Origin: Bacillus vallismortis | GTDB lineage: Bacteria > Bacillota > Bacilli > Bacillales > Bacillaceae | DNA length: 64,000 nucleotides | Direction of reading: 5' to 3' | Assembly (NCBI RefSeq): GCF_004116955.1 | Contig: NZ_CP026362.1 | Coordinates: 248,001 to 312,000, forward strand | Shown: positions 48,190 through 58,186 of the stretch, one piece after another | How positions within the stretch are numbered: position 1 is the stretch's first letter | How the letters are laid out: each line of letters starts with the position of its first letter | Notes under the pieces: generated by a model | The model's database searches: none | The model's input: only the letters and a program-made list of their open reading frames with translations | What the model was told of the DNA's origin: nothing | Made by a program: the position numbers and the translations under genes

Positions 48190-48457
48190 TTTCGATTATC
48201 TCTCCTTTCTCCAGGAATTTTGAAAACGCAATCGTTCCAATAAATGCTAAAATGCCGAGCAGCAAAATAATATCCAGAAACGCGTTTGTATTCAGCAAAA
48301 TGGAGACGAGCGCCGTGATCGCAATCAGGTTGATGCCGATTGCATCCAGAGCCACTACCCGGTCAGTCACAGTCGGCCCTTTAATGACACGAATAACATA
48401 TAAAAAGGTAGACACTGCCATGATGCCGAGCGCGAGTTGCAGGATCAGCGTAAACAT
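48173..48457 (-). CDS. mrpF: Na+/H+ antiporter subunit MrpF
   Basis: Encodes 94 residues with three membrane helices. The family pattern [21 protein letters not shown] contains the buried Asp thought important in MrpF. In B. subtilis MrpF is also linked to cholate efflux. The start ATG overlaps the mrpE stop by one base. Confidence 0.93.
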   Translation of the reverse strand: MFTLILQLALGIMAVSTFLYVIRVIKGPTVTDRVVALDAIGINLIAITALVSILLNTNAFLDIILLLGILAFIGTIAFSKFLEKGEIIENDRNR

Positions 48458-48933
48458 CAGCGGCTCACCTCCTGTATGGCTTTTTCAAATGACTCGCGGA
48501 TATCAAAAATGGCTTTTTCCGCATCCTCAATATCTAACGCGTGAATATAAAGGATCGTCTTGTCATCCGAAATATCCATCACCAAAGTTCCTGGCGTTAA
48601 TGTAATGAGCAGGGAAAGTAAGGTGATTTCCCAATCCTTCGTCAGTTCAGTTTTAAAAGCGAAAATGCCCGGTTTAATATTCAGTTTTGGAGATAAAACG
48701 GATTTCATCACACTGACATTGGCAAGATACAGTTCCTTTAAAAAAACCAAAAAGAGTCTGATGATGGTAAACATTTTCCATAGATAAAACTGGCGGGTAA
48801 AAAAGCGCCGGAAGAAAAAGAGAGAGACCATTCCGAGAATATAGCCTGTGATAAATCCTGCGGCGCTTGAACTATTGCTCAAGAACATCCAGCAAAAAGC
48901 GAGAAACACATTTAATAAAATTTGAAATGCCAT
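48457..48933 (-). CDS. mrpE: Na+/H+ antiporter subunit MrpE
   Basis: Encodes 158 residues. Two N-terminal hydrophobic segments are followed by a soluble domain with ITLTPGTLVMDISDD, a typical MrpE feature. mrpD ends five bases upstream. Confidence 0.92.
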   Translation of the reverse strand: MAFQILLNVFLAFCWMFLSNSSSAAGFITGYILGMVSLFFFRRFFTRQFYLWKMFTIIRLFLVFLKELYLANVSVMKSVLSPKLNIKPGIFAFKTELTKDWEITLLSLLITLTPGTLVMDISDDKTILYIHALDIEDAEKAIFDIRESFEKAIQEVSR

Positions 48934-48938
48934 GCGAT

Positions 48939-50423
48939 CTACTCCTTCAAAACAGCTTCAATATATTTTTCCGGATTCAGCAGCGTCTCGGCCGCTTGAT
49001 CAACGTAAGGTGACAGCCACTCTGTACCCAACCCGATGAGAAGAGACAGTAAGAGAAAAATAGCTGCCGGATAAAGAAGTCCTTTAGCTGTTCTAGGGTT
49101 TTGTTGTTTTGGTGTTTCTTTTTCTTCACCCCAAAACGCATGCATAAAGATCCTCAGCACAGAGTACAGTACAAGCAGGCTTGAAAGCAGGATCAGCATG
49201 GAAATCGCAAATTCACCTTCCGCGAAGCCGCCCTCCACAATCTTTAACTTGCCGACAAATCCGCTGAGGGGCGGGATGCCCGCGAGAGAAATCGCTGAAA
49301 TGAAAAACATCCATCCAAGAAGCGGATACCGTTTGATCAGCCCGCCCATTTTGTGAAGGCTGGCTGTTCCAGTCAACGCAATCAGCGTGCCCGCCAGCAT
49401 AAATAAAGCGCCTTTAATCAGCATATCGTGAATCAGATAATAAATCGCGCCTTGAATGGATGCGGGGGTATGGACTGCCACACCGAACAAAATGACGCCG
49501 ACAGCTGTAATAATGTTGTAGATCACAATTTTCATGACGTCCGCATATGCGAGTGAACCGATGACACCGAATATCACAGTCAGCGCCGCCAGCCAAATCA
49601 TCAGCTGATGGGTAAAGGCTGCATCGTGAATAAAAATCAATGTGAACACTCTAGTAATGGCATATAAACCGACTTTTGTCAGCAAAGCGCCGAACAACGC
49701 GGAGATTGCCGCCGGAGGCGCGTAATAAGAGCCCGGAAGCCAAAAGTAGAGGGGGAAGATTCCGCCCTTCATGCCAAATACCAACAGCAGCAGGACACCA
49801 ATGACAGTCATCAGCCCGGTTTGTCCTGATTCGCTGATTTTTACACTTAAATCCGCCATGTTCAACGTACCGGTGACAGCGTATAAATAACCGACACCAA
49901 TGACGAACAGGGCAGACGATACGATATTAAACACAATATATTTAAGGGACTCCCGCAGCTGGATTTTTGTGCCGCCCAATACGATCAGCATATAGGAGGC
50001 AATAAGCAGAAGCTCAAAAAATACGTACATGTTAAATAAATCGCCTGTTAAAAACGCTCCGCTCACACCAGCGAGCAAAAACTGAACGCCGGAGTAGTAA
50101 AAGGAACGCTCCCGTTTTTCACCGACAGAACGGAAGGAATAAAGGACAACCAATAAACCGACGACCGCTGTTGTGAGAACGAGCAGGCTCGCGAACTGGT
50201 CTGCGGCCAGCACAATGCCGTACGGCGCTTTCCAGCCGCCCAAACTGAGTGTCTGGATGCCATTTGTAAAGACAGTCTGTACGAGTATGCCACTGATCAC
50301 AATCCCGATTGCCGATGCCGCAGTGCTGAAGATCCGCATGAGCATAAGATTCTTCGTCATGAAAATCAGCAGAATGGCTGACAGGAGCGGGATCAGGATT
50401 GGCAAAATAACAAAATTATTCAT
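48939..50423 (-). CDS. mrpD: Na+/H+ antiporter subunit MrpD
   Basis: Encodes 494 residues from the ATG at 50423, eleven bases after GAGGGG; an ATG three codons earlier (50432) is too near that site. About 14 membrane helices are expected. Like MrpA, it is related to complex I antiporter-like subunits, with a conserved Glu in FFELLLIASYMLI and the Lys-bearing segment ALLTKVGLYA. Its start lies inside mrpC. Confidence 0.94.
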   Translation of the reverse strand: MNNFVILPILIPLLSAILLIFMTKNLMLMRIFSTAASAIGIVISGILVQTVFTNGIQTLSLGGWKAPYGIVLAADQFASLLVLTTAVVGLLVVLYSFRSVGEKRERSFYYSGVQFLLAGVSGAFLTGDLFNMYVFFELLLIASYMLIVLGGTKIQLRESLKYIVFNIVSSALFVIGVGYLYAVTGTLNMADLSVKISESGQTGLMTVIGVLLLLVFGMKGGIFPLYFWLPGSYYAPPAAISALFGALLTKVGLYAITRVFTLIFIHDAAFTHQLMIWLAALTVIFGVIGSLAYADVMKIVIYNIITAVGVILFGVAVHTPASIQGAIYYLIHDMLIKGALFMLAGTLIALTGTASLHKMGGLIKRYPLLGWMFFISAISLAGIPPLSGFVGKLKIVEGGFAEGEFAISMLILLSSLLVLYSVLRIFMHAFWGEEKETPKQQNPRTAKGLLYPAAIFLLLSLLIGLGTEWLSPYVDQAAETLLNPEKYIEAVLKE

Positions 50424-50757
50424 GTTGATCATTTCCCCTCATTTGATCCATATCGTCCGTTTTCAATTCCTGATAAGCGCGGAAGGCCATGACGAGAAGG
50501 AATGATGTAACGCCAAATGAAATGACAATAGCTGTCAAAATCAGGGCTTGCGGAAGCGGATCGACAAATGATTTGACATGCTTGCTTAAAATCGGAGCGG
50601 CGCCTTCCTTTAATCCTCCCATAGTCAAAAGCATCAAATGAACGCCATGGCTCAAAAGTGCTGTTCCGATAATCACGCGAAGCAGGCTTTTCGAAAGCAG
50701 TAAATACGTGGCAGCCATAAAGATAATACCGGCTAAAACAGACATCAAGATTTCCAT
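50416..50757 (-). CDS. mrpC: Na+/H+ antiporter subunit MrpC
   Basis: Encodes 113 residues with three membrane helices, related to NuoK of complex I (GTALLSHGVHLMLL and DPLPQALILTAIVI). Its ATG overlaps the stop codon of mrpB by one base, and its 3' end overlaps mrpD. Confidence 0.94.
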   Translation of the reverse strand: MEILMSVLAGIIFMAATYLLLSKSLLRVIIGTALLSHGVHLMLLTMGGLKEGAAPILSKHVKSFVDPLPQALILTAIVISFGVTSFLLVMAFRAYQELKTDDMDQMRGNDQHE

Positions 50758-51188
50758 TATTCTTCCTCTCCAATCGTTTGAATAATGGTCATCGTAATGC
50801 CTACGACAACAAGATAAACGCCTAAATCAAATATTGTCGCCGTGGCGAGCTCCGTATCTCCAAATATCGGCAGATGAAAGTGCCCGAATGTATGGCTTAA
50901 AAATGGAGCCCCGAATACAAAGGAACCAGCGCCGGTTAATACAGCGAGCAGAAGCCCGGCTCCCGCCACGTAAATGAAATTAACCGGCAAAATCGCACGG
51001 ACGGTTTTTAAATCATACGCCAATAGCAGCAGAACGATGGAAGCGGACGTGATCAGCCCGCCGACAAAGCCGCCTCCAGGCGCGTTATGCCCTGAGAAAA
51101 ATAAATAGAAAGAGAAAAGCAAAATGATAAAGGATACAAGCTTTGTCACGGTTTGAAGAATTAAGTCATTTGTTTTTTGTTCATTCAC
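50757..51188 (-). CDS. mrpB: Na+/H+ antiporter subunit MrpB
   Basis: Encodes 143 residues with four membrane helices and the family pattern SGHNAPGGGFVGGLI. It overlaps mrpA by eight bases, in line with coupled translation. Confidence 0.94.
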   Translation of the reverse strand: MNEQKTNDLILQTVTKLVSFIILLFSFYLFFSGHNAPGGGFVGGLITSASIVLLLLAYDLKTVRAILPVNFIYVAGAGLLLAVLTGAGSFVFGAPFLSHTFGHFHLPIFGDTELATATIFDLGVYLVVVGITMTIIQTIGEEE

Positions 51189-53586
51189 CGCTTCTCTCCT
51201 CCTCTTTTACTTTTGTTTTAATCATGCTGTATATGCCAAGAGCGGCAACGGCCAGCACCGTTATTTCAAACATTGTATCAAAGCCCCTGAAATCAACGAG
51301 GATGACATTGACAACATTATCCCCTCCGCCAAGATCGTGGCTGTTTTTTAAGAAGAAGGATGAAATACTGTCTTTTGTCCGCTGGCTTGACGATGCAATG
51401 CCAAGCAGGGTGACAATAATGCCGACTCCTAAAGCAATGATAAAGTTCGTCAATCGGAACGTTCTCGTTTTCGTTTTCATCCTCAACTTCGGCAGATGAT
51501 AGAAACAAAGCAGGAACAATGCCACAGAAATGGTTTCAATGACAAGCTGAGTCAATGCCAAGTCCGGCGCTCTGAAAATCACAAAAAACAATGCGAGCGT
51601 ATAACCGACAACACCGAGTGAGATAATCGCCGTCAACCTTGATCTGGCAAAAACAGTCGCCGCTGTGGCGCTGATCATGACAAGTGTCAGAATCATTTCG
51701 TATCCGCCGATATCAGCCATGCCTTCTGTTGTAAAGGAAAATCCGCCTTTGATCATCATAACTCCGCCCATCAGTATGATGAAACCAGCGAAGATATACA
51801 GCAAATAATCCCTTAAGAACCCGGTCATATATTGTTTTGTGACTCGATAAGAGCCTTTTTCCATGAGAGCCAGAAGCTTATCGTAGAACCGATTGAGTGC
51901 CAATTTCGAAGGAAACAGTTTATAGATTCCCTTCCATTTATTCATAGCCAAATATCCAAGAGTGCCGATAACAATGATACCCGCTGTCATCTTCAATTCT
52001 GTCGTCGGCCCATGCCATTGTGAAATGTGAACATGAAATTTCTCGTGGCCGTCCAGCAGCGTCGGATAGATAGAGTTCATCGCCGGCTCAATCAAGCTGT
52101 ACGACAATATATTCGGGAAAAAGAAGAGACTGACAACCAAAGCGGCAAGAATGACAGGTGCTACGAGCATGCCCGCCGGCGCTTCGTGGGCCTGTTTTTT
52201 TAGCTGCTCAGGCTGGTAATTTCCTCTGAATGTTTTAAACACCAATTTCATGCTGTAGATAAATGTAAAGACGCTTCCGACCCAGGCGAGAACAGGGAAT
52301 AGAATGCCCCATGTCTGCACGTTGAACAGATCGAAATGTGCCACGCGAAGCATGCTTGTAAAAAACATTTCTTTACTCAAAAATCCGTTAAACGGAGGAA
52401 GTCCGGCCATTGAAAATGTGCCGATTAAGGAAATGGTAAACGTAATCGGCATAATCGCCATCAACCCGCCGAGCTTCCGGATATCCCGTGTGCCTGTTTC
52501 GTGATCAATAATCCCGACTGCCATAAACAAGCTTCCTTTAAAGGTAGCGTGGTTAATTAAATGGAAAATGGCAGCCATGGCGGCAACTGTATAATATTCT
52601 GTATGGCCGTAATGAAGAGCCGCCGCACTGGCACCGAGCATAGAGATGATCATGCCAAGCTGGCTGACGGTTGAAAACGCCAAAATCGATTTTAAATCGG
52701 TTTGTTTCACGGCTTGGAAAGAACTCCAAACCATCGTAATAAGCCCGACGAGGGAAACGATCCAAAACCATTGGGCTGAATAGGCGAAAATAGGACTGAA
52801 CCTCGCAATGATATAAATGCCGGCTTTCACCATCGTAGCGGAATGGAGATAAGCGCTGACAGGTGTCGGAGCTTCCATTGCGTCAGGCAGCCAGATGTAA
52901 AAAGGGAATTGCGCGGATTTCGTAAATGCCCCTAATAAAATCAGAATCATCGCCGGGATAAACAAGTCGTGGCCGGCAATTAATTGAACTTGATGGATCA
53001 TCTCTCTAATACTGAAGGAATCAGTAATGATATAAAGGAGAATAAATCCCCCGAGCATGCACAGCCCGCCGCTGACCGTAATCAAAAGTGATTTGGCGGC
53101 GCCGTATCGCGATTTTTCACGCTTATACCAATAGCCGATCAGCAAAAAGGATGAAAGGCTGGTAAGCTCCCAAAACATATAGAGAACCATCACATTGTCT
53201 ACAAGAACGACCCCAAGCATCGCGCCCATGAACATCAATAAATAGACATAAAAGGGCCCAAGCTGTTCTGTTTCTTTCGATAAATAAAAAATGCTGTAAA
53301 GAGTGACTAAAGAGCCGATGCCAGTGATCAATAAGGCGAATAACAATCCGAGACCGTCGATATAAACGGTGAAATTAATGCCAAGTGAAGGAATCCACTC
53401 CAATACCGACCGCAATGTTTCTCCCGATTGTGTCATCCTGATCATTGGGAGAAAGTATATAAACAGCAAGACGGGCAAGATCAATACAAACCAGCCCGTA
53501 TGCACTCTTTTTGCGTATTTTGCCAAGATGGGAATAAATAGAGCAAATAAAAAAGGCGATAAAATAGCAAAATGTAAGAGCTGCAA
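51181..53586 (-). CDS. mrpA: Na+/H+ antiporter subunit MrpA
   Basis: Encodes 801 residues from a TTG at 53586, preceded by AGGAGGTC; the frame is open to 53706 without a ribosome site. About 20 membrane helices are present. The N-terminal part resembles NuoL (MFWELTSLSSFLLIGYW with the key Glu, and TKSAQFPFYIWLPDAMEAPTPVSAYLHSA region). The C-terminus carries the MrpA-specific extension (DLALTQLVIETISVALFLLC). It is the first gene of the mrp operon. Confidence 0.95.
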   Translation of the reverse strand: MQLLHFAILSPFLFALFIPILAKYAKRVHTGWFVLILPVLLFIYFLPMIRMTQSGETLRSVLEWIPSLGINFTVYIDGLGLLFALLITGIGSLVTLYSIFYLSKETEQLGPFYVYLLMFMGAMLGVVLVDNVMVLYMFWELTSLSSFLLIGYWYKREKSRYGAAKSLLITVSGGLCMLGGFILLYIITDSFSIREMIHQVQLIAGHDLFIPAMILILLGAFTKSAQFPFYIWLPDAMEAPTPVSAYLHSATMVKAGIYIIARFSPIFAYSAQWFWIVSLVGLITMVWSSFQAVKQTDLKSILAFSTVSQLGMIISMLGASAAALHYGHTEYYTVAAMAAIFHLINHATFKGSLFMAVGIIDHETGTRDIRKLGGLMAIMPITFTISLIGTFSMAGLPPFNGFLSKEMFFTSMLRVAHFDLFNVQTWGILFPVLAWVGSVFTFIYSMKLVFKTFRGNYQPEQLKKQAHEAPAGMLVAPVILAALVVSLFFFPNILSYSLIEPAMNSIYPTLLDGHEKFHVHISQWHGPTTELKMTAGIIVIGTLGYLAMNKWKGIYKLFPSKLALNRFYDKLLALMEKGSYRVTKQYMTGFLRDYLLYIFAGFIILMGGVMMIKGGFSFTTEGMADIGGYEMILTLVMISATAATVFARSRLTAIISLGVVGYTLALFFVIFRAPDLALTQLVIETISVALFLLCFYHLPKLRMKTKTRTFRLTNFIIALGVGIIVTLLGIASSSQRTKDSISSFFLKNSHDLGGGDNVVNVILVDFRGFDTMFEITVLAVAALGIYSMIKTKVKEEERSGE

Positions 53587-53718
53587 AGATAAGACCTCCT
53601 TTTTCTCATTATCATTGAAAAATGCGTTATGTATCAATATACGGTCAAACGACCTAGTCCAAATTATATCGCACTTTTCTGCAAGCCGCCATGCTTCGAA
53701 CTGCACAATGGACTTTTA

Positions 53719-53736
53719 TAAGGTCTTGTGACCTTA
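53719..53736. repeat. Small perfect inverted repeat between mrpA and yufS
   Basis: TAAGGTC (53719-53725) and GACCTTA (53730-53736) are perfectly inverted around TTGT, in the 227-base gap between the divergent genes. It could be an operator or a short hairpin. No confident promoter was identified here. Confidence 0.5.
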
Positions 53737-53813
53737 AAAATAAGTCTAACAAAAATAAACCGATTTGTATATTTAAAATCATTCCTGATCAACCTGAAGG
53801 TAAGGAGCTGGTC

Positions 53814-54032
53814 ATGTTGAAGAGAAAGGTTTTGATATGTTCGGGTTTATTCTGCTCAGTATTTGCAGGGGCATTCATGTTGAATCAATATAATGGGCGC
53901 AGCGGTGCGGCTGCTAGTGATGAGTGGGAGCTGTATTTACTGGAGCACCACCTGTCAGCCAGAATGAGTGAGACAGAATCAAAGGATCTGCCGTTTGGCC
54001 CCCGAGAGTATATTCGGATTGTGAACAGATAA
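53814..54032 (+). CDS. yufS: Small protein YufS
   Basis: Encodes 72 residues from the ATG at 53814, after TAAGGAG. A hydrophobic N-terminal segment (VLICSGLFCSVFAGAFML) suggests a membrane anchor or secretion signal. The rest is short and hydrophilic. The function is unknown. It is divergent from the mrp operon. Confidence 0.7.
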   Translation: MLKRKVLICSGLFCSVFAGAFMLNQYNGRSGAAASDEWELYLLEHHLSARMSETESKDLPFGPREYIRIVNR

Positions 54033-54034
54033 AA

Positions 54035-54064
54035 AAAGAGTTCCGCATAGAACGGAACTCTTTC
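54035..54064. terminator. Bidirectional terminator between yufS and maeN
   Basis: AAAGAGTTCCG at 54035-54045 pairs with CGGAACTCTTT at 54053-54063, flanked by A/T runs suited to both strands. Confidence 0.85.
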
Positions 54065-54069
54065 TCTGT

Positions 54070-55416
54070 TTATGATGTGAAAAAACGAAGCAGAACTGTC
54101 GCGCAAATGACTGTGCCTGCACCGCCGAGGCGGGTGGAAATTTGGGCGAACGGCATAAGGCCCATTCTTCCTGACGCTGATAAAATCGCAACATCGCCCG
54201 TTCCGCCAAGACCGCTGTGGCAGCAGGTCACGATAGCGGATTCAACCGGGTACATGTTCATCAGCTTGCCCACAAAATATCCAGAAGCAATCATTGCGAC
54301 AACAACTGAAATACATATGATGACAAACGGAATAGAAATCACAGCCGCCACGTCATCTAACGGGATAAAGAGGATCCCCAGACCGACCATCAGCGGCCAT
54401 GTAAAGCTGGACGAAACAAATTTATAAAGCTGGTATGCGCCATCCTCCATTTTTTTCGGAAGAATATTCGCATACTTGACAGCCGCCGCTGCTATAATCA
54501 TTAAGATCGCGCCCGGGATGAAGATAAATTTCTCTAATAACCCGCCAAAAATAAAGAATGTACACGCGAGCAGAACGCCGGCTCCCATCAGTTTAAAATC
54601 AATTTTTGCCTCGGCTTCTTTTTGATTGAAAATGTCGTTTGCTTTTTTAGATTTGACGAGCCGTCCGTTTCCATTTAGATCTGGACGTTTTTCGCCAAGC
54701 TTTTTCATTAAAGCTGCGCAGATGATCGCAAAAACGTTTCCGATAATAGCGGCAGGGACCAGCTGAGACACATATACATCAGCTGATGAACCGAGTATTT
54801 GTGAATAAGCGATCGAAAGCGGCAAAATTCCTTCACCTATTCCCCCGGCAATAATCGGTACAACGACAAAGAAAAAGGAATCATAGGCGCTGTAGCCAAA
54901 AATAAATCCGACAAGTATGCCGGCTGTAACCGCCGCGATCGTTCCCGCAACCAGTGGAACGAACATTCTTATAAAACCTTGAATTAAAACAGTTCTGTTC
55001 ATTCCAAGGATACTTCCCACGACAAGACAAGCGATATAAAAATAAAGGAAGTTAGACGTCTTCATTAAATTCGTTACAGCGTCTAAAGATGTTGAATTTA
55101 ACACATTGTAAAAAACTAAAAATGAAGGGACAAACAAAGATAAAATGGCAGGGCCGCCAATATCTTTCAATATCGGAATGCGCTGGCCGATATCTCCAAG
55201 AAATACACCCAGAATCATGATGATGGAAAACCCGCCAAGCATATTTGCAGGCAGCTCATTGTAATAGGCTGCAAGAATAATAATAATAGCTAATACTATG
55301 TATAATGGCAGAGGAATCACACCGATTTCCAAGTTCCAGATTTTTTTAAACAGGTTATTCTCCTTTGTGTCTTTTTGACCAGATGAATTTGTCCCCGTTT
55401 TTGGAATTGCTCCCAT
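54070..55416 (-). CDS. maeN: Na+/malate symporter MaeN
   Basis: Encodes 448 residues from the ATG at 55416, seven bases after GGGGAT; an ATG two codons earlier (55422) touches that site. About eleven membrane helices are present. The 2-hydroxycarboxylate transporter family (CitS/CimH) pattern is clear: GGIGEGILPLSIAYSQI in the first half and CCHSGLGGTGDVAILSASGRMGLMPFAQI in the second, the two GGxG loops. It takes up L-malate with Na+. In this window the gene follows malR directly, without nupNOPQ. Confidence 0.94.
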   Translation of the reverse strand: MGAIPKTGTNSSGQKDTKENNLFKKIWNLEIGVIPLPLYIVLAIIIILAAYYNELPANMLGGFSIIMILGVFLGDIGQRIPILKDIGGPAILSLFVPSFLVFYNVLNSTSLDAVTNLMKTSNFLYFYIACLVVGSILGMNRTVLIQGFIRMFVPLVAGTIAAVTAGILVGFIFGYSAYDSFFFVVVPIIAGGIGEGILPLSIAYSQILGSSADVYVSQLVPAAIIGNVFAIICAALMKKLGEKRPDLNGNGRLVKSKKANDIFNQKEAEAKIDFKLMGAGVLLACTFFIFGGLLEKFIFIPGAILMIIAAAAVKYANILPKKMEDGAYQLYKFVSSSFTWPLMVGLGILFIPLDDVAAVISIPFVIICISVVVAMIASGYFVGKLMNMYPVESAIVTCCHSGLGGTGDVAILSASGRMGLMPFAQISTRLGGAGTVICATVLLRFFTS

Positions 55417-55539
55417 TGTCATACATCCCCATGTATTGTTTCTTTTACAGTCTACAAGAAAGCGTTAACACATTATATTTTTTAAAGTTAAAAAATCAAT
55501 AAAAAATTAAATTAACAGGGACTTTTGGATTAGAAAAAA

Positions 55540-55575
55540 TAAAGATCCCTGAGAAGCGCCTTCCCAGGGAGAATG
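55540..55575 (-). terminator. Terminator of malKR
   Basis: TCCCTG-A-GAAG (55547-55557) and CTTC-C-CAGGGA (55561-55571) pair with one mismatch. On the minus strand the stem is followed by a T-rich run. It separates malR from maeN, whose promoter must lie in the remaining 120 bases. Confidence 0.75.
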
Positions 55576-55706
55576 GTTTTCGTTTTTCTTTTATATAAAT
55601 CTCGCCCGGCATTAGCCAAGCGAGAATCGTAAAGGGTGAAGAGATATGTTCTTAAAGTGAACCGCTGCTTTTTTAACGGGCACTCCAGGGTGAACAATGT
55701 GGATAT

Positions 55707-56414
55707 CTATAGATATTGCTTAATTCCATTAAGGTTTCCTGTATTGACGTTGTACTGGAAAACGGGTCTTCCGATTGTTCCGTATGCCATTTCTACATGG
55801 AGAACCTGTATATCTTCAAGAAATTTCAAGTATTTCCGTATGGATACTTGAGAGATTTCGGTATGTTTTGCCAAGTCTTCGGTCGTAAAAGATTCATTTT
55901 CAAATGATTGGATACTGGACCAAATCAGCTTCAGCGTGCTTTTTGTCAGTCCTTTAGGAAGCTGAACTTTTTCTGTTGCTTCTTTCTTTTGAAATAACTC
56001 GGCGTCCAGTTCTTTTTGGCTCATGTTGCGATGGGTTGAATAAACCTTTTGTTTGCGTCTGTAATCAGACAGGGCAGTTTGGAAACGTTCAAATTCAAAC
56101 GGTTTGATTAAATAATCGACAGCGCCGTAGCGAAGTGTTTTCTTGATCACGTCAAGCTCGCTGGCCGCCGAGATCACAATCACGTCTACCGCTTCATTTT
56201 GGGCTCTCAGTTCTGTTAGCAGTTCAAGCCCGTTTTTACCGGGCATATAAATATCGAGCAAAATGAGGTCGATATGATGCTCTCCTAAAATATGCAGAGC
56301 GCTTTGAAAGGAAGAGGCGATGCCCTTCAGCTGAAAGCCTTCTATTTGGCTTAAGTAGCGTTTATTTAATTCACCCACCATAGGGTCATCTTCAACTATT
56401 AATACATTAATCAT
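55707..56414 (-). CDS. malR: Malate response regulator MalR
   Basis: Encodes 235 residues from the ATG at 56414, preceded by AAGGAGG. The receiver has EDDP and the phosphorylation site D54 ([10 protein letters not shown]). The C-terminal DNA-binding part is of the CitB/DcuR type ([23 protein letters not shown]). MalKR activates maeN and other malate genes. The ATG overlaps the end of malK by eight bases. Confidence 0.93.
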   Translation of the reverse strand: MINVLIVEDDPMVGELNKRYLSQIEGFQLKGIASSFQSALHILGEHHIDLILLDIYMPGKNGLELLTELRAQNEAVDVIVISAASELDVIKKTLRYGAVDYLIKPFEFERFQTALSDYRRKQKVYSTHRNMSQKELDAELFQKKEATEKVQLPKGLTKSTLKLIWSSIQSFENESFTTEDLAKHTEISQVSIRKYLKFLEDIQVLHVEMAYGTIGRPVFQYNVNTGNLNGIKQYL

Positions 56415-58008
56415 GATTTTCCTCCTTCGGTTCGTACGGGACGCGAAGACTGAATGTCGTTCCTTCATTCTTTTCGCTTGTGAGGATCATTTGGCCTTTT
56501 AAATTTTCAATGCTTTGCTGTGTAAAATAAAGGCCGAATCCCCGGTTCTTGCCCTTTGTTGAGTAGCCTTGTTCAAACACTTTGGCTTGGTCTTCTTCAG
56601 ACATGCCTGCTCCTGTATCGGTAATTTCAATGTCCAGTATGCTGTTATGAAAACGCATGGACACGGTAATTTGTTTTTTCGGCATATCGGCAACGGCGTC
56701 CAGTCCATTGTTGATCAGGTTTCCGATGATTGTAATGAGTTCATGAATAACTGAAGGGTCTGCCGCGTTCGGGATGACACCGTTGCATTCAATATCAAGA
56801 TTTGCACCCTGCTCCCGTATGAAGCTCTGTTTTCCGAGCAGAAAACCGGCCAGCACGGAGCTTTTGATATCATTTATAATTTCGCTTGTTTCTGACTTTT
56901 GCTGAATGGCAATATCTTTTATATAATCTTCAAGATCGTCATACTCTTTCAGCTGGACGAGACCTAGTATGACATGCAGTTTGTTCATAAATTCATGAGA
57001 CTGCGCTCTCAGTGCGTTTGCATACATTTTAACACCGGATAGCTGTTCAGCTAAATGTTTTACCTCGGTTTTGTCCCGGAATGTCGCAATTGCTCCGACG
57101 GTTTGTCCTTTCAGCTGGATGGGAACTTCGTTAAACACAAGCTCTAATCCGTTAATGCGGACGTCTCTGTCTTGAAGAGGTTTTTTTGTCTCGATGACCT
57201 TTTTCAGGCGGCTTTTTGGCAGAATGTCATTGACATCCTGATCGACAGGATTTGTGTTGATGCCCATTTTCACGAATAGTCGCTTCGCTTCCGCGTTGGC
57301 CAGTTTAATATTGCCGTGTTCATCGACAGCAAGTATTCCTTCCTTCGTCGATTCCAGCATCGCGCTTCGTTCTTCGAGCAGCGTCGCAATTTCATAAGGT
57401 TCAAGACCGTACATGATATTTTTCACCGTGCGGGCAACGATAACAGCTCCGATCACACCGACGAATATGCTGACGCAGATAATAAAGTAGAGCGGCCGTA
57501 AGCTGTTGCTGATCACTTCATCAATTTCATTTACGGTGATGCCCACCGCGACTGCACCAACTTGTTTCCCATTCTCGGCGTAGACAGGAACGAATGCCCG
57601 CTGTGATTTCCCGAGCGTGCCAGAGGCAGTGCTGATGTGAATATGACCTTTTAATGCTTCGGATTCATCACCGCCCTTGAATTTTTTTCCGATTTTGCTC
57701 GGGTCGGGATGGGTTTTGCGAATGCCGTTCATGTTCATGACGACAACAAATTCCGTGTTCGTGATTTTCTGAACACGTTTTGTGTAGCTTTGCAGTTCCT
57801 TCTGGTTTTCTCCGCTCTCCAAAGATTCTGCTGTAATCGGCGCTTCGGCCACCATTTCAGCAGTCTGCAGCGCTATGGTTTTCTCCTCATCTCTAATCCG
57901 TTGGGTGGTTTGGGCACCGACTGTAAAAAATGTAATGAGCAGTGCGATTAACACAACGATACAAACAAATATAGTAAGTCTGGTTTGCAGTTTTAATGTT
58001 TTTTTCAT
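56407..58008 (-). CDS. malK: Malate sensor kinase MalK
   Basis: Encodes 533 residues. An N-terminal membrane helix, an extracytoplasmic sensor (Cache/PASTA-like, as in CitA/DcuS) with a second membrane helix near 175-197, a PAS domain (about 215-320), and a kinase core follow in order. The phosphorylated His is H338 in [12 protein letters not shown]. The ATPase has [17 protein letters not shown] and [11 protein letters not shown]. It is the sensory partner of MalR in a two-gene operon. Confidence 0.93.
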   Translation of the reverse strand: MKKTLKLQTRLTIFVCIVVLIALLITFFTVGAQTTQRIRDEEKTIALQTAEMVAEAPITAESLESGENQKELQSYTKRVQKITNTEFVVVMNMNGIRKTHPDPSKIGKKFKGGDESEALKGHIHISTASGTLGKSQRAFVPVYAENGKQVGAVAVGITVNEIDEVISNSLRPLYFIICVSIFVGVIGAVIVARTVKNIMYGLEPYEIATLLEERSAMLESTKEGILAVDEHGNIKLANAEAKRLFVKMGINTNPVDQDVNDILPKSRLKKVIETKKPLQDRDVRINGLELVFNEVPIQLKGQTVGAIATFRDKTEVKHLAEQLSGVKMYANALRAQSHEFMNKLHVILGLVQLKEYDDLEDYIKDIAIQQKSETSEIINDIKSSVLAGFLLGKQSFIREQGANLDIECNGVIPNAADPSVIHELITIIGNLINNGLDAVADMPKKQITVSMRFHNSILDIEITDTGAGMSEEDQAKVFEQGYSTKGKNRGFGLYFTQQSIENLKGQMILTSEKNEGTTFSLRVPYEPKEENHD

Positions 58009-58123
58009 AAAAAACTTCCTAACGTTTTATGATTCCTGCGTACTACTTTACTCTCAAAATGCTGCTTTGTGAAGATTTGGGATCGTATTTCGCAAAAAGG
58101 AGAAAAAAATGGAATAATTTATC

Positions 58124-58152
58124 TTGTCAATGTGTTTTAAGTCCTCCATAAT
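58124..58152 (+). promoter_or_regulatory. Possible SigA promoter of yufK
   Basis: TTGTCA at 58124-58129 and CATAAT at 58147-58152 have a 17-base spacer, about 35 bases before yufK. Confidence 0.45.
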
Positions 58153-58186
58153 AAATGAGGTAGATTATAGAAAGGGACTTTTTTAT

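Noticed and set aside
49414-49596. Small open frame inside mrpD
   Set aside because: Lies entirely within a well-supported gene with no start signal.
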